A stretch of DNA of 64,000 nt from Aeromonas eucrenophila (GTDB lineage Bacteria; Pseudomonadota; Gammaproteobacteria; Enterobacterales; Aeromonadaceae). A model generated the notes under the pieces. It had not been told where the DNA came from, searched no databases, and worked only from the letters and a program-made list of their open reading frames with translations. A program made the position numbers and the translations under genes. Shown one piece after another: positions 40,283-50,847 of this stretch. Each line of letters begins with the position of its first letter. The first letter of the stretch is position 1. The DNA lies in assembly GCF_000819865.1 (NCBI RefSeq), contig NZ_CDDF01000011.1:362875-426874 (forward strand), written 5' to 3'.

Positions 40283-41020
40283 CTACTCCCCTTTCAGATA
40301 GGCCCGCAGCCGCCGCTCAACCTGCAGGCCGTTCTCCCCGTGGGCGATGGCCAGCAGTCCCTCCAGGGTCATTTCCTGGTAAAGGCCATATTGGTAGTGG
40401 AATGCTCTAAGACGATTCGCGACAGGCAGATAAATGAGGTTCGCAAACCCCACCCCGTAGATGGTCGCGACGAAGGCGATGGCGATGCCGGCACCGAGAG
40501 TGCTCGGCTCCTCCAGATGAAACATGGCCTGGATGAGGCCGATCACCGCCCCTATGATGCCGATGGTCGGGCTGTAGCCCCCCATGGCCTCGAAGACTCG
40601 GGCGGCGTGCTCGTTGCGCTCCTGCTCGATGTCGATGTCCGCCTCCAGCAGTCGACGGATATCTTCGATGGAAACCCCGTCCACAATCATGGTGAGGCCC
40701 TGACGCGTGAAGGGTTCTGTCTCCTCCTCGGCCTGGTTTTCCAGCGCCAGCAGACCCTGCTGGCGGGCAAACTGGGCCCAGCTTTGCAGCCGCTCGGCTT
40801 GCTGGGCCAGATCCCACTTAGGCGGGAACAGCATCCAGCGCACCTGCCCGAGCGCCGCCAGCATGTACTTGCGGGGCGTCTGCAGGATCACCGCGCCCCA
40901 AGTACCGCCAACGACGATGACGAAGGCCGGGCCATCGAGCAGGGTCAGCAGGCTGCCACCGTGCCACCACTGGGCCACCGCGACGGCACCCAACGCCAGC
41001 ACCAGACCAAGCATGCCCAT
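40283..41020 (-). CDS. motC: Stator protein MotC (MotA/PomA type)
   Basis: A 245-residue MotA-family protein with four helices (LVLALGAVAVAQWW, PAFVIVVGGTWGAVILQTP, PTIGIIGAVIGLIQAMF, LGAGIAIAFVATIYGVGFANLIYLPVA) and a cytoplasmic loop for torque generation. It is three bases downstream of cheB. Confidence 0.92.
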   Translation of the reverse strand: MGMLGLVLALGAVAVAQWWHGGSLLTLLDGPAFVIVVGGTWGAVILQTPRKYMLAALGQVRWMLFPPKWDLAQQAERLQSWAQFARQQGLLALENQAEEETEPFTRQGLTMIVDGVSIEDIRRLLEADIDIEQERNEHAARVFEAMGGYSPTIGIIGAVIGLIQAMFHLEEPSTLGAGIAIAFVATIYGVGFANLIYLPVANRLRAFHYQYGLYQEMTLEGLLAIAHGENGLQVERRLRAYLKGE

Positions 41021-41022
41021 GC

Positions 41023-42153
41023 TCAGCGACCCAACTCGACCAGGATGCGCTGCGCCACCCGATCCAGTGGCAGGGATTCGCTCGCTATGCCAGCCTTGGC
41101 GACCGCCTGGGGCATGCCGTAGACGACGCAGGAGGCTTCATCCTGGGCCCAGATGGTCGCCCCCTGCTCCTTGAGCAGGCGAGCACCGTCCCGACCATCG
41201 GCGCCCATGCCGGTCAGCACTATGGCCAGCACCTTGTCGCCGTAGGTCTTGGCGGCCGAGGCGAAGGTGATGTCGACACAGGGTTTGTAGTTGACCTTGT
41301 CATTGCCCTCGATGATCCGCAGGCGAGCGCCGGGACTGCGTCCCTCCAGCAGCATCTGTTTGCCACCGGGGGCAAGGTAGGCGTGACCGGGTTTGAGCAC
41401 GTCGCCGTCCTCGGCCTCCTTGACCCCAATCTGACACAGGCCGTTGAGGCGAGCGGCAAAGGCGGCGGTAAAGGTCGCCGGCATATGCTGGATCAGCAAG
41501 ATGGGGTGCGGGAAGTCGCCGGGTAGCTTGGTCAGCACATTCTGCAGTGCCACGGGGCCGCCGGTGGAGGTACCGATGGCCACCAGCTGATAGCTCTTGC
41601 CGCTGCGCTTGAAGCTGGCGGGAGCGCTCGGCGCCCGGACGGGCTCAAGCTGGCGCTCGGCAACGCGCCCGGCAGCGCCAGCGGAACTGGCAGCGCCGCC
41701 GAGCACGGGACGTGCCAAAGGCTCCGGCGCCCTGGGTTTGGCCGCCATCAGGAAGCGCTTGCGGGCAATCTCCCTGACGCGCTGTTGCAGCAACCTGACC
41801 GCCTCATCCTTGTCGCGGGCGATGTCTTCAAACTTCTTGGGAAGGAAATCGAGGGCACCGGCATCCAGCGCATCCAGGGTCGCCTTGGCGCCCTCATGGG
41901 TCAGCGAAGAGAACATCAGTATGGGTGTCGGGCACTTGGCCATGATCTCGCGCACGGCGCTGATCCCGTCCAGCACCGGCATCTCTATGTCCATGGTGAT
42001 GACGTCGGGCCGCAACTGCAGCGCCTTGTCTACCGCCTCCCGCCCATTCTGGGCCGTGTCGATCACCGTCATCAGGGGATCCTGATTGATGATCTCGCTC
42101 ACCCTGCGGCGGAAGAAACTTGAATCGTCGACCACTAGTACCTTGACTGCCAT
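41023..42153 (-). CDS. cheB: Chemotaxis methylesterase CheB
   Basis: A 376-residue receptor methylesterase/deamidase: receiver domain 1-120 ([14 protein letters not shown], phospho-acceptor Asp in [14 protein letters not shown]), linker, and a catalytic domain with Ser in [13 protein letters not shown], His in [13 protein letters not shown], and Asp in [12 protein letters not shown]. Confidence 0.96.
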   Translation of the reverse strand: MAVKVLVVDDSSFFRRRVSEIINQDPLMTVIDTAQNGREAVDKALQLRPDVITMDIEMPVLDGISAVREIMAKCPTPILMFSSLTHEGAKATLDALDAGALDFLPKKFEDIARDKDEAVRLLQQRVREIARKRFLMAAKPRAPEPLARPVLGGAASSAGAAGRVAERQLEPVRAPSAPASFKRSGKSYQLVAIGTSTGGPVALQNVLTKLPGDFPHPILLIQHMPATFTAAFAARLNGLCQIGVKEAEDGDVLKPGHAYLAPGGKQMLLEGRSPGARLRIIEGNDKVNYKPCVDITFASAAKTYGDKVLAIVLTGMGADGRDGARLLKEQGATIWAQDEASCVVYGMPQAVAKAGIASESLPLDRVAQRILVELGR

Positions 42154-42185
42154 TGTTATTCTTCTAACTCCTTGGGCCAGAACTC

Positions 42186-44321
42186 TCAGTGGCGACGTGC
42201 ATAGGCCTTGAGCAGGCTGGGCACGTCCAGAATGAGGGCGATGCCGCCGTCGCTGGTGATGGTCGCGCCAGCCATGCCCGGGGTGCCTTGCAGCAGGTTG
42301 TCCAGCGGTTTGATGACCACCTCTTCCTGGCCGATGAGGTTATCCACCACGAAGCCCACCTGCTGGGTACCGATCTGGACTATGACCACGTGGCCTGTGT
42401 CCTGGCGCGCCGTCTTGCCGGCGCCGCGCACCAGCCACTTGTGCAGATAGAACAGCGGGATCGCCTTGTCGCGCACTATGATGGTGAGCTGGCCGTCGAC
42501 CACGTTGGCCTTCTTCAGATCCAGGTGGAAAATTTCGTTCACGCAGCCGAGTGGCAGGGCGAAAGTCTGCTTGCCCACCTCCACCATCAGGGTCGGCAAG
42601 ATGGCCAGGGTGAGGGGCACCTTGATTTCCAGCCGAGTGCCCTTGCCCCAGGTCGAATCTATGTGGACCGAGCCATTCAAGCTGACGATGCTGGTTTTCA
42701 CCACGTCCATGCCGACGCCACGACCGGAAATATCGGAAATCTCCGATTTGGTAGAGAAACCGGGAGCAAAAATCAGGTTATAGGCGTCGTTATCGCTCAT
42801 GCGCGCCGCGCTGTCAGCATCCAGCACGCCACGGCTGATGGCGATGGACTTCAGCTTCTCCGGATCCATGCCGGCGCCGTCGTCTTCGATGCAGAGCAGG
42901 ATATGATCCCCCTGCTGGGAGGCGCTCAGGGTGATGGTGCCTTGACGGGGCTTGCCCGCCTTCTCGCGCACATCCGGCATCTCGACGCCGTGATCGCAGG
43001 AGTTGCGCACCAGGTGAACCAGGGGATCGGCCAGGGCCTCCACCAGGTTCTTGTCGAGATCCGTCTCCTCCCCGACCATCACCAACTCGATGTCTTTCTT
43101 GAGGGTGCGGGCCAGATCGCGTACCACACGGGGGAAGCGACCGAATACCTTCTTGATGGGCTGCATGCGGGTCTTCATGACAGCACCCTGCAGATCGGCA
43201 GTCACCACATCCAGGTTGGCCACCGCCTTGGACATCTCTTCGTCATTGCTGGCGACGCCGAGGCTCACCAGACGATTACGCACCAGGACCAGCTCGCCCA
43301 CCATGTTCATGATGACGTCCAGGGTCTTGGTATCCACCCGCACCGTGGTGTCGTTCTGTACCGTGCTGCTCTCGGCGGGGGCGGCCTGCTTGGCTGGCGC
43401 AGGGGCCGGTGCTGGCTTGGCGACCGCGAGGGCGGCTTTGGCAACCGGCGCCGGGCTGGCGGCAGCGCTGGGCTGAACCACAGGCGCGGGAGTCGGGGCG
43501 ATAGGTGCTGGCGTCGGTGCCGCCATATTGTGCTGCGGCGCCTGGCCGCGGCCGTGCAACTCATCCAGCAGGCGCTCGAACTCGTCGTCATCGATGAGCT
43601 CGTCCACCTCTTTTTGTACCGACTGCAGCGGGCTCAAATCGGGGGCTCCGCCGTGCTGGCCCTGGCCGTGCAGCTGATCGAGCAGCGCCTCGAATTCGTC
43701 GTCTGTGATGTCGCCAGAGCCGCTCAAGACAGGGGCAACCGACACCGTCGGTGCCTTGCCGGCACCGTGCAGCTCATCGAGCAGCCGCTCGAACTCATCG
43801 GCGGAAATCTCGTCGATGGAGCCACCGCCATTGACGGCAACAGGCACCACCTCGGGGACGATCACTGGCTCAGGCACGGGTTCGGGTTGCGGGGCGGCGA
43901 CGATGCTGGCGGTTCTCAGCCGTTCTTGCCCTTCGGGCTTGCACAGCTCGTGCAGATCGTGCAGAAGATCGGCGGAAGCCGGGCTGGTCGGCTCCCGGTT
44001 CTGTACCTGGGCAAACATGACGTTGATGGCATCGAGGGCCTGCAAGATGACATCCATCAGCTCGGCACTGAGGGTTCGCTTGCCGTTGCGCAGCATGTCG
44101 AACAGGTTCTCGGCACCGTGGCAGACGTCCACCAGCTCGGTCAGGGAGAGGAAACCGGCTCCTCCCTTGACGGTATGGAAGCCGCGGAAAATGGCATTCA
44201 ACAGATTCTTGTCATCGGGTCGCTTTTCCAAGTCGACCAGTTGTTCAGACAACTGTTCCAATATTTCTGATGCTTCGACCAAAAAGTCTTGCAGTATGTC
44301 TTCATCAACTTCGAAGGCCAT
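42186..44321 (-). CDS. cheA: Chemotaxis histidine kinase CheA
   Basis: A 711-residue CheA. Phospho-acceptor His49 is in [13 protein letters not shown] linker (residues 140-330) contains three copies of DEFE(R/A)LLD(E/Q)LHGxG (174-188, 207-221, 246-260). Dimerisation, kinase ([19 protein letters not shown]) and CheW-like domains follow. The linker motif recalls the LID region of Vibrio CheA through which ParP holds the kinase at the pole; ParP and ParC are encoded nearby. Confidence 0.96.
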   Translation of the reverse strand: MAFEVDEDILQDFLVEASEILEQLSEQLVDLEKRPDDKNLLNAIFRGFHTVKGGAGFLSLTELVDVCHGAENLFDMLRNGKRTLSAELMDVILQALDAINVMFAQVQNREPTSPASADLLHDLHELCKPEGQERLRTASIVAAPQPEPVPEPVIVPEVVPVAVNGGGSIDEISADEFERLLDELHGAGKAPTVSVAPVLSGSGDITDDEFEALLDQLHGQGQHGGAPDLSPLQSVQKEVDELIDDDEFERLLDELHGRGQAPQHNMAAPTPAPIAPTPAPVVQPSAAASPAPVAKAALAVAKPAPAPAPAKQAAPAESSTVQNDTTVRVDTKTLDVIMNMVGELVLVRNRLVSLGVASNDEEMSKAVANLDVVTADLQGAVMKTRMQPIKKVFGRFPRVVRDLARTLKKDIELVMVGEETDLDKNLVEALADPLVHLVRNSCDHGVEMPDVREKAGKPRQGTITLSASQQGDHILLCIEDDGAGMDPEKLKSIAISRGVLDADSAARMSDNDAYNLIFAPGFSTKSEISDISGRGVGMDVVKTSIVSLNGSVHIDSTWGKGTRLEIKVPLTLAILPTLMVEVGKQTFALPLGCVNEIFHLDLKKANVVDGQLTIIVRDKAIPLFYLHKWLVRGAGKTARQDTGHVVIVQIGTQQVGFVVDNLIGQEEVVIKPLDNLLQGTPGMAGATITSDGGIALILDVPSLLKAYARRH

Positions 44322-44332
44322 GCGTCACTCCA

Positions 44333-45082
44333 TTAGAATCCCAGACTAGACAGCAGATCGTCCACATCATCCTGACCGTTAACCACATCGGACCTTGTCT
44401 GCGGGTTCATGATGGGGCCCTCGGCTTCGATGCCGCTCGCCGGCAGGCTGCGCACCGCATTGTCGGCCACCGCCTCACCAAACATGGTCAGCATCTCAAT
44501 CAGCTTCGTTTCAACTTCCTGCACCAGCTTGATGACCTTGCGGATCATCTGACCGGTCAAATCCTGGAAATCCTGAGCCATCAGAATTTCCGTCAGCAGT
44601 TGTCGTAACTTATCGGCATCTGCCTCTGAAGCCTTAATAAAATCATTCAGTTGATGGCAGAGCGCCTTGAACTGGCCCAGCTCGAGATCCCGGCTCATCA
44701 AGGCATTCCAATTGGGCATGACCAGCTGAATGTTGTCATTGAGCCGATCGGCGATGGGCAGGCTGGCTTCTACCGCATCCATGGTGCGGTTGGCCGCCTT
44801 GTCCGTCATGTCGATGACGTAGCTCAGACGTTCCCGGGCATCGGGGATCTCATGGGTGGCCAGGTCGGGGATCCTGGGATCCAGACGAAAATCCTGCAAA
44901 GAATTGTGCAGTTGGCGAGTCAGTTGACCCACCTTGTCGAACAGCGCCGCCGCATTGGGGGCACACACCTCGGCGAGGATGGTATCGGCCTGTTCAAACT
45001 CCCCTTGCTCAAGGTGGGTCACCAGCATCCTTGCCTGATCGAGCGAGATCAGGGCACTCGTTTTGGCCGTCATCCCTGCCAC
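44333..45082 (-). CDS. cheZ: CheY-P phosphatase CheZ
   Basis: A 249-residue CheZ: long helical hairpin with the catalytic motif LMAQDFQDLTGQMIRKVIKLV (about residues 162-182) and a C-terminal CheY-binding helix (DVDDLLSSLGF). It dephosphorylates CheY to reset the motor. Confidence 0.95.
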   Translation of the reverse strand: MAGMTAKTSALISLDQARMLVTHLEQGEFEQADTILAEVCAPNAAALFDKVGQLTRQLHNSLQDFRLDPRIPDLATHEIPDARERLSYVIDMTDKAANRTMDAVEASLPIADRLNDNIQLVMPNWNALMSRDLELGQFKALCHQLNDFIKASEADADKLRQLLTEILMAQDFQDLTGQMIRKVIKLVQEVETKLIEMLTMFGEAVADNAVRSLPASGIEAEGPIMNPQTRSDVVNGQDDVDDLLSSLGF

Positions 45083-45085
45083 TCC

Positions 45086-45469
45086 TTAACCGATGCGTTC
45101 AAAGATTTTGTCGAGCTTCTCTTTGAGGGTGGCGGCGGTGAATGGCTTGACGATATAGCCATTGACCCCTGCCTGGGCGGCTTCGATGATCTGCTCGCGC
45201 TTGGCTTCCGCAGTCACCATCAGCACCGGCAGGTGCTTGAGTTTGTCATCGAGGCGGATGGCCTTGAGCAGGTCGATGCCCTGCATGCCAGGCATGTTCC
45301 AGTCGGTGACCACAAACTGGTAGTCGCCGTTCTTCAACATAGGCAGCGCCGTGTTGCCATCGTCTGCTTCGTGGGTATTGTTGTATCCCAGGTCACGCAG
45401 CAAGTTCTTGATAATCCGGCGCATCGTTGAAAAGTCATCCACGATGAGGATTTTCATGTTCTTGTCCAA
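45086..45469 (-). CDS. cheY: Chemotaxis response regulator CheY
   Basis: A 127-residue single receiver domain: [22 protein letters not shown], phospho-acceptor Asp in [17 protein letters not shown], Thr in [12 protein letters not shown], and Lys in GYIVKPF. It binds FliM and reverses the motor. Confidence 0.97.
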   Translation of the reverse strand: MDKNMKILIVDDFSTMRRIIKNLLRDLGYNNTHEADDGNTALPMLKNGDYQFVVTDWNMPGMQGIDLLKAIRLDDKLKHLPVLMVTAEAKREQIIEAAQAGVNGYIVKPFTAATLKEKLDKIFERIG

Positions 45470-45580
45470 AATTCCCTCCTAAATAGCCGCCAAAACGGCT
45501 CATTTACATGATGCTGAATGCAGGTTGAATGGTGCGGATTATGCCTTAGAGTTGCGTTCCAGTGTAGCCAGTACAACCAC
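45470..45580 (-). promoter_or_regulatory. Gap between fliA and cheY
   Basis: A 111-bp spacer with a small stem (AGCCG/CGGCT around the T-run TTTTGG) and GGAGG ahead of cheY. No clear sigma-28 or sigma-54 box could be placed. Confidence 0.3.
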
Positions 45581-46300
45581 TTATAAATTCCAATCTCTCA
45601 AACGCGCGCGCAATCTGTGCATGGCCTGGCTGTGGATCTGGCTCACCCGAGACTCGCTCACACTCAAGACTTCACCGATCTCGCGCAGGTTCAGCTCTTC
45701 ATCGTAATAAAGCGAAAGCACCAGCGCCTCCCGCTCGGGCAGGCGGGCGATGTGTTCGGCCAGGGCGCCCTGAAAGCGCTCGGCCGCCAGATCGTCAAAG
45801 CCACCGTGACCGCTGGCGTCATCGGGATGCCCTATCACATCCTCGCTGACCCCCAGATCCTCGATGCCGATGATCTTGCCGCAAGAGACATCCTGCAGCA
45901 TGGCGTGATACTCGCCGAGGGAGACCCCCATGCGGGAGGCCACCTCGTTGTCACGGGCATCCCGGCCATGGGCCTGCTCCACGTTCTCGATGGCCTCGGC
46001 GATGGCACGGCTGTTGCGGTGCACCGAACGCGGCACCCAGTCGCCACGGCGGATCTCGTCGAGCATGGCACCGCGGATGCGGATGCCGGCATAGGTTTCA
46101 AAGCTGGCGCCCTTGCTGCCGTCAAAATTGCGGGAGGCTTCGAGCAGCCCAATCATACCTGCCTGGATCAGGTCATCCAGCAAGACACTGCTCGGCAGAC
46201 GAGCCAACAAATGCTGGGCGATCCGTTTAACCAGCGGAGCATGACGCTCGACCAGCACATAGGAATCCTGATGACGCAAGTATGCTTGGGCTTTATTCAC
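45581..46300 (-). CDS. fliA: Flagellar sigma factor FliA (sigma-28)
   Basis: A 239-residue sigma-28: region 2 (HLLARLPSSVLLDDLIQAGMIGLLEASRNFD...FETYAGIRIRGAMLDEIRRGDWVPRSV) and region 4 (LPEREALVLSLYYDEELNLREIGEVLSVSESRVSQIHSQAM). It directs late flagellar genes. It overlaps flhG by 8 bp. Confidence 0.97.
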   Translation of the reverse strand: MNKAQAYLRHQDSYVLVERHAPLVKRIAQHLLARLPSSVLLDDLIQAGMIGLLEASRNFDGSKGASFETYAGIRIRGAMLDEIRRGDWVPRSVHRNSRAIAEAIENVEQAHGRDARDNEVASRMGVSLGEYHAMLQDVSCGKIIGIEDLGVSEDVIGHPDDASGHGGFDDLAAERFQGALAEHIARLPEREALVLSLYYDEELNLREIGEVLSVSESRVSQIHSQAMHRLRARLRDWNL

Positions 46301-47177
46301 GGGAGTCTTCCTGTGCTATGACCGGCTTTTGCAATAAATTCTCGAGGAAAAATTCGAGGTGGCCACCCGGTTGATTCGGGATGGGCCAGCTCGCCGCCTT
46401 GTTGGCCAGGGCGCGAAACGCCAGCGCGGCGGGCGACTTGGGGAAGGCCTCGACGATCAGCTTCTGCTTGCGCACGGCGGCCCGCAGGTTGGTGTCATAG
46501 GGGACGCAAGCCACCAGCTCCAGGGAGGTGTCGAGGAAGCGGTCGGTGACCCGGGTCAGCTTGGCGTAGAGCTCCTGCCCTTCGCGCAAGGAGCGCACCA
46601 TGTTCGCCACCACCTTGAAGCGGAACACCCCGTGATCCTTGGACAGGATCTTGATCAGGGCATAGGCATCGGTGATGGAGGTGGGCTCGTCGCACACCAC
46701 CACCATGATGTCCTGGGCCGCGCGGGTGAAGCTCAGCACCATGTCGGAGATCCCCGCCGCGGTGTCCACCAGCAGCACGTCGACCTGAGTCTTCATCTCG
46801 CTGAAGGCGCGGATGAGCTCGGCATGTTGCACCGGGGAGAGCTCGACCATGGACTGAGTGCCCGAGGTGGCCGGCACTATCATCATGCCGTAGGGCCCCT
46901 CGACGATGATGTCGTCTATGGTGCACTCACCGGCCAGCACGTGGGACAGGTTGCGGTGTACCCGCAGCCCGAGCATGACGTCGACGTTGGCCAGACCAAG
47001 GTCGGCATCCAGCACCAATACCCGCTTGCCCTGGGCGGCCATGGCTCCCGCCACGTTCAGGGTGACGTTGGTCTTGCCCACGCCCCCCTTGCCTCCGGAC
47101 ACGGCGATCACTTTCACTCGATTGTTTTGACGCATTTTGCGCAGACCACTCGCCTGATCCATATACATGTTACTCAT
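46293..47177 (-). CDS. flhG: Flagellar number regulator FlhG (FleN)
   Basis: A 294-residue MinD-like ATPase: VSGGKGGVGKTNVTLNVAGAMAA (deviant Walker A), LVLDADLGLANVDVMLGL, and VLLVDTAAGISDMVLSF. It limits polar flagella number and counters FlhF and the FleQ/FlrA regulator. The start at 47177 (MSNMYMDQ) overlaps the flhF stop and has GGAG at the right distance; the N-terminal MDQASGLRKM matches the family activator helix. Confidence 0.95.
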   Translation of the reverse strand: MSNMYMDQASGLRKMRQNNRVKVIAVSGGKGGVGKTNVTLNVAGAMAAQGKRVLVLDADLGLANVDVMLGLRVHRNLSHVLAGECTIDDIIVEGPYGMMIVPATSGTQSMVELSPVQHAELIRAFSEMKTQVDVLLVDTAAGISDMVLSFTRAAQDIMVVVCDEPTSITDAYALIKILSKDHGVFRFKVVANMVRSLREGQELYAKLTRVTDRFLDTSLELVACVPYDTNLRAAVRKQKLIVEAFPKSPAALAFRALANKAASWPIPNQPGGHLEFFLENLLQKPVIAQEDSRE

Positions 47178-48675
47178 AAAACTCCGAATCTTCGGCCTCG
47201 CCAAAACCCGACCCCCAGAAATAGGGATCCTCTGCTTCTCGCTCGAGCGAGCCCATGGCGGCACCGACCAGCAGCGCCGCATTGGCAACTTGAATATCTT
47301 CCGGCACCCGCTGTCCATCGGTGATGTAGCTGATGGGCAGCGCGTTCTGAATGCATACGTTGATCACTTCACCCAGATTCAGGCTCTCGTCCAACTTGGT
47401 CAGGATGCAGCCGCTGAGCGGAATGCGCCGGAAGTGATCCACCGCCTCCTGCATCACCCGTCGCTGGGAGGTGGCAGACATGACCAGATAACTGCGAATG
47501 CGCACCTTGGCATTCTTGACCAGGGTATCGAGCTGTTCGGTCAGGCGGATATCCCGCTGACCCACCCCGGCGGTATCGATGAGCACCAGCCGGCGGTTGC
47601 GGAACTGGTAGAGCGCACTGGCCAGCTCCTCGGCATCCCGCACCTGGCGCACCGGGCAGCCCATGATGCGGCCATAGGTCTGCAGCTGTTCATGGGCACC
47701 GATCCGGTAGTTGTCCGTGGTGATCAGCGCCACCTGCTCGGCGCCATACTTCATGGCAAAGCGGGCCGCCAGCTTGGCGATGGTGGTGGTCTTGCCGACC
47801 CCGGTCGGGCCGAGCAGCGCCACGGCGCCACCCTGGCGCAGGATATCGTCTTCGCTGATCTTGAGCTGGGCCGTCAGCACCTCGGCCAGCTGGGCCATGG
47901 CCTGATGAATGGGCATGTCTTCCGGGATGAGGCCCGCCAGCTGATCGGCGAAGGCATCGTCGAAGCCCATCTTCTTGAGTTCCTTGATGAGCAGCGCCCG
48001 CATCGGCTCCCGGCGCTCCACCTCCTGCCACATCAGGCCGGAGATCTGGTGCTCCAGCAACTTGCGGATGCTGGCCATCTCCTTGCGCATCCCTTCCATC
48101 TCCTGCTCCCGTTGGGGAGCCTGGGTGGGACGCGGGCCGGGGGCAGAACGCGGCTTCGGTTTGGCAGGCTCGGGGGCGGCGCCCCACTGGCCCTGTTCGG
48201 CCAGGGTTCTGGGCGCCCCATTGGCGGACGTCAGGCCCGCGGACTGGTTGCCACCGCCCGCCACATTTCCGGACCAAGAACCCGGCGAGGAATTGCCATT
48301 GCCTGCCGCATTCCCGGACCAAGCGCCCGGCGAGGGATTTCCATTGCCCGCCGGATTGGCCGGGTTGAGCTTCTGCTGGCGGGCCAGCAGGGCCGCCAGG
48401 GTATCGGCATAATATTCGTTCTGCTCCTTGGCAGGAGCCGGGCGCGTCATCTGCTTGCCTGCAGACGAGATATTGACGCTCTCATCGTTCAACTGACGGC
48501 GAACCGGCGCATCCTTGGGTCCGGGCACCTGGGATTGGTAGTCGACGGCCGCGACTATCTCCACCCCACCGGTGACCTTCTTGTTGGACATGATGACGGC
48601 ATCCGGCCCGAGCGTCTCCTTGACCTCGGCCAGCGCCGTTCGCATGTCTTTGGCAAAAAACCGCTTAATCTTCAC
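47170..48675 (-). CDS. flhF: Flagellar placement GTPase FlhF
   Basis: A 501-residue SRP-type GTPase: N-terminal B region (MKIKRFFAKDMRTALAEVKETLGPDAVIMSNKKV), a Pro/Gly/Asn-rich linker with repeated GNxSPGxWSGN units (residues about 105-145), and an NG domain with GPTGVGKTTTIAKLAARFA, ITTDNYRIGAHEQL, LIDTAGVGQRD, and LTKLDES. It selects the cell pole for flagellar assembly. Confidence 0.96.
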   Translation of the reverse strand: MKIKRFFAKDMRTALAEVKETLGPDAVIMSNKKVTGGVEIVAAVDYQSQVPGPKDAPVRRQLNDESVNISSAGKQMTRPAPAKEQNEYYADTLAALLARQQKLNPANPAGNGNPSPGAWSGNAAGNGNSSPGSWSGNVAGGGNQSAGLTSANGAPRTLAEQGQWGAAPEPAKPKPRSAPGPRPTQAPQREQEMEGMRKEMASIRKLLEHQISGLMWQEVERREPMRALLIKELKKMGFDDAFADQLAGLIPEDMPIHQAMAQLAEVLTAQLKISEDDILRQGGAVALLGPTGVGKTTTIAKLAARFAMKYGAEQVALITTDNYRIGAHEQLQTYGRIMGCPVRQVRDAEELASALYQFRNRRLVLIDTAGVGQRDIRLTEQLDTLVKNAKVRIRSYLVMSATSQRRVMQEAVDHFRRIPLSGCILTKLDESLNLGEVINVCIQNALPISYITDGQRVPEDIQVANAALLVGAAMGSLEREAEDPYFWGSGFGEAEDSEFYE

Positions 48676-48691
48676 CCGTCATCTCCGCTAA

Positions 48692-50797
48692 CTAGTTCTG
48701 TCCTACCGCACTGACGATGCGGATTTGCTTGTCATCAGGCACTTCCTGATAAGACAGAACACGCAATCCAGGAATGGCATTCTTGACAAACTTCGCCAGG
48801 GTATTGCGCAGTATCCCCGATGTCAGAAGCACGGCCGGCTGGCCTTCCAGTTCTTGTCGTTGAGTGGCTTCCACCAGGGAACGCTGCATCCGCTCCGCTA
48901 GTCCCGGCTCTATGCCGGCGCCATCTCCTCCACCTGCTTGCAGGGATTGATGCAATATACGTTCCAATTCTGGTGACAGCGTGATCACCGGCAGCTCGGG
49001 TTCCGGGCCGGCGATCTCCTGCACGATCAATCGGCGCAGGGCGATACGGCAGGCGGCCGTCAGCACTTCCGGATCCGGACTGCGCGGCGCATATTCCACG
49101 AGGGTCTGCAGGATAGTGCGCATATCGCGAATTGGCACGCCTTCATTGAGGAGATTTTGCAATACCTTGACCAGGTTCCCCATGCTGATCACCTCGGGAA
49201 CCAGCCCTTCCACCAGCTTGCTCTGATGTTTTCCGATCATGTCCAGCAGCTGCTGAACTTCGTCATGCCCCAGCAACAGGGCGGCATGATTGGAGAGAAT
49301 TTGGCTCATGTGGGTGGCCACCACGGTCGCCGCATCCACTACTGTATAACCCAGCGTCTGGGCCTGGGAGACCTGCTCCTTGGCGACCCAGACAGCCTCC
49401 AGCCCGAAGGCGGGATCCTGGGTCGCAATGCCCTGGATCTGGCCGAACACCTGGCCCGGGTTGATGGCCATCTCCTTGTCGTGATAGACGGTCGCCTCAC
49501 CGGTACTCACCCCCATCAGGGTTATGCGGTACTGGTTCGGGGCCAGATCCAGGTTGTCACGGATGTGCACCGCAGGCACCAGGAAGCCGAACTCCTGGGA
49601 GAGCTTCTTGCGCACCCCCTTGATCCGGTTGAGCAACTCGCCCCCCTGGCTCTTGTCCACCAGCGGGATCAGCTGATAGCCCACCTCCAGCCCGATGATG
49701 TCCACCGGCATCACATCGTCCCAACTCAGGTCTTTCTGCTCGACCGGGGCATCCCCATGGGCCGGCAAGAGTTCACCGCTCGCCGCCCTGGCCTTGTTCT
49801 GCTTCTCGCGGCGCAGCAACCACCAGGCGCCCACCGCGGCGCAGGCCCCGAGGCTCAGGAACGCCAGATGCGGCATGCCGGGCACGCTGCCCATCATCAG
49901 CAGTATGCCGGCGGAGATCACCAGTGCCTTGGGGTTTTCGAACAGTTGGCCGAGCACCGCCGTGCCCATGTCCTGATCGGTATTCTGACGAGTCACTATG
50001 ATGGCGGCGGCGATGGAGAGCAGCAGGGAGGGGATCTGGGCTACCAGGCCGTCACCGATGGCGAGCAGGGTATAGACTTCGGCCGCCTCGCCGAAGGTGA
50101 GCTGATGCTGCACCATGCCAATGATGAAGCCACCGATGATGTTGATGAAGAGGATCATGATGCCCGCAACCGCATCCCCCTTCACGAATTTGGAGGCACC
50201 GTCCATGGAGCCGTAGAAGTCTGCTTCCTGAGTCACATCCTGACGGCGCTTCTTGGCCTCTTCCTGATTGATGAGGCCGGCGTTCAAGTCCGCATCGATG
50301 GCCATCTGCTTGCCGGGCATGGCATCCAGGGTGAAGCGGGCGCTCACCTCGGAGATCCGGCCCGCACCCTTGGTGACCACCACGAAGTTGATGATCACCA
50401 GGATCATGAAGACGATGATGCCGACCGCATAGTTGCCGCCGATCACCACGTTGCCGAACGCCTCGATCACGTGACCGGCCGCCGCGGTGCCGTTATGGCC
50501 TTCCAGCAGCACCACCCGGGTGGAGGCGACGTTGAGCGCGAGCCGCAGCAGGGTCGCTATCAGCAAGACGGTGGGAAAGGCGGCAAATTCCAGGGGACGG
50601 CGGGTATAGACGGCCACCAGCAGCACGACGATGGAGAGGGCGATGTTGAAGGAGAACAGGATGTCGAGCATCAGCGGCGGGATGGGCAGCACCACCATGC
50701 CCAAGGAGGCGAGCACCAGCAGCGGCGTCCCCACCCCCTTGGTCAGCAACCATCGGTACTCTTTGAAACGGCCCAGTCCAGCCTTGAATCCCATCAT
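48692..50797 (-). CDS. flhA: Flagellar export gate protein FlhA
   Basis: A 701-residue export-gate protein: about eight N-terminal membrane helices, the FHIPEP-region motif (GAGRISEVSARFTLDAMPGKQMAIDADLNAG), and a large cytoplasmic C-domain that docks chaperone-substrate pairs. The start is 50797 or 50794 (tandem ATG). A sigma-54 promoter lies 36-50 bp upstream, starting the flhAFG-fliA unit. Confidence 0.96.
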   Translation of the reverse strand: MMGFKAGLGRFKEYRWLLTKGVGTPLLVLASLGMVVLPIPPLMLDILFSFNIALSIVVLLVAVYTRRPLEFAAFPTVLLIATLLRLALNVASTRVVLLEGHNGTAAAGHVIEAFGNVVIGGNYAVGIIVFMILVIINFVVVTKGAGRISEVSARFTLDAMPGKQMAIDADLNAGLINQEEAKKRRQDVTQEADFYGSMDGASKFVKGDAVAGIMILFINIIGGFIIGMVQHQLTFGEAAEVYTLLAIGDGLVAQIPSLLLSIAAAIIVTRQNTDQDMGTAVLGQLFENPKALVISAGILLMMGSVPGMPHLAFLSLGACAAVGAWWLLRREKQNKARAASGELLPAHGDAPVEQKDLSWDDVMPVDIIGLEVGYQLIPLVDKSQGGELLNRIKGVRKKLSQEFGFLVPAVHIRDNLDLAPNQYRITLMGVSTGEATVYHDKEMAINPGQVFGQIQGIATQDPAFGLEAVWVAKEQVSQAQTLGYTVVDAATVVATHMSQILSNHAALLLGHDEVQQLLDMIGKHQSKLVEGLVPEVISMGNLVKVLQNLLNEGVPIRDMRTILQTLVEYAPRSPDPEVLTAACRIALRRLIVQEIAGPEPELPVITLSPELERILHQSLQAGGGDGAGIEPGLAERMQRSLVEATQRQELEGQPAVLLTSGILRNTLAKFVKNAIPGLRVLSYQEVPDDKQIRIVSAVGQN

Positions 50798-50832
50798 TAT
50801 TCTCAAATTATCAACCGCCAGAGCCGGACTAA

Positions 50833-50847
50833 AGCAAACATCAAGCC
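50833..50847 (-). promoter_or_regulatory. Sigma-54 promoter of flhA
   Basis: On the minus strand TGGCTT-GATGT-TTGC matches the sigma-54 consensus TGGCAC-N5-TTGC with correct spacing and is preceded by T, giving YTGGC. It lies just upstream of flhA, where Vibrio and Pseudomonas polar-flagellum operons have RpoN-dependent promoters controlled by FlrA/FleQ or FlrC. Confidence 0.7.

Noticed and set aside
42189-44270. Long plus-strand open frame of 693 codons
   Set aside because: It is the complement of cheA, which has full domain evidence; the plus-strand protein is His/Gly-rich with no domain.
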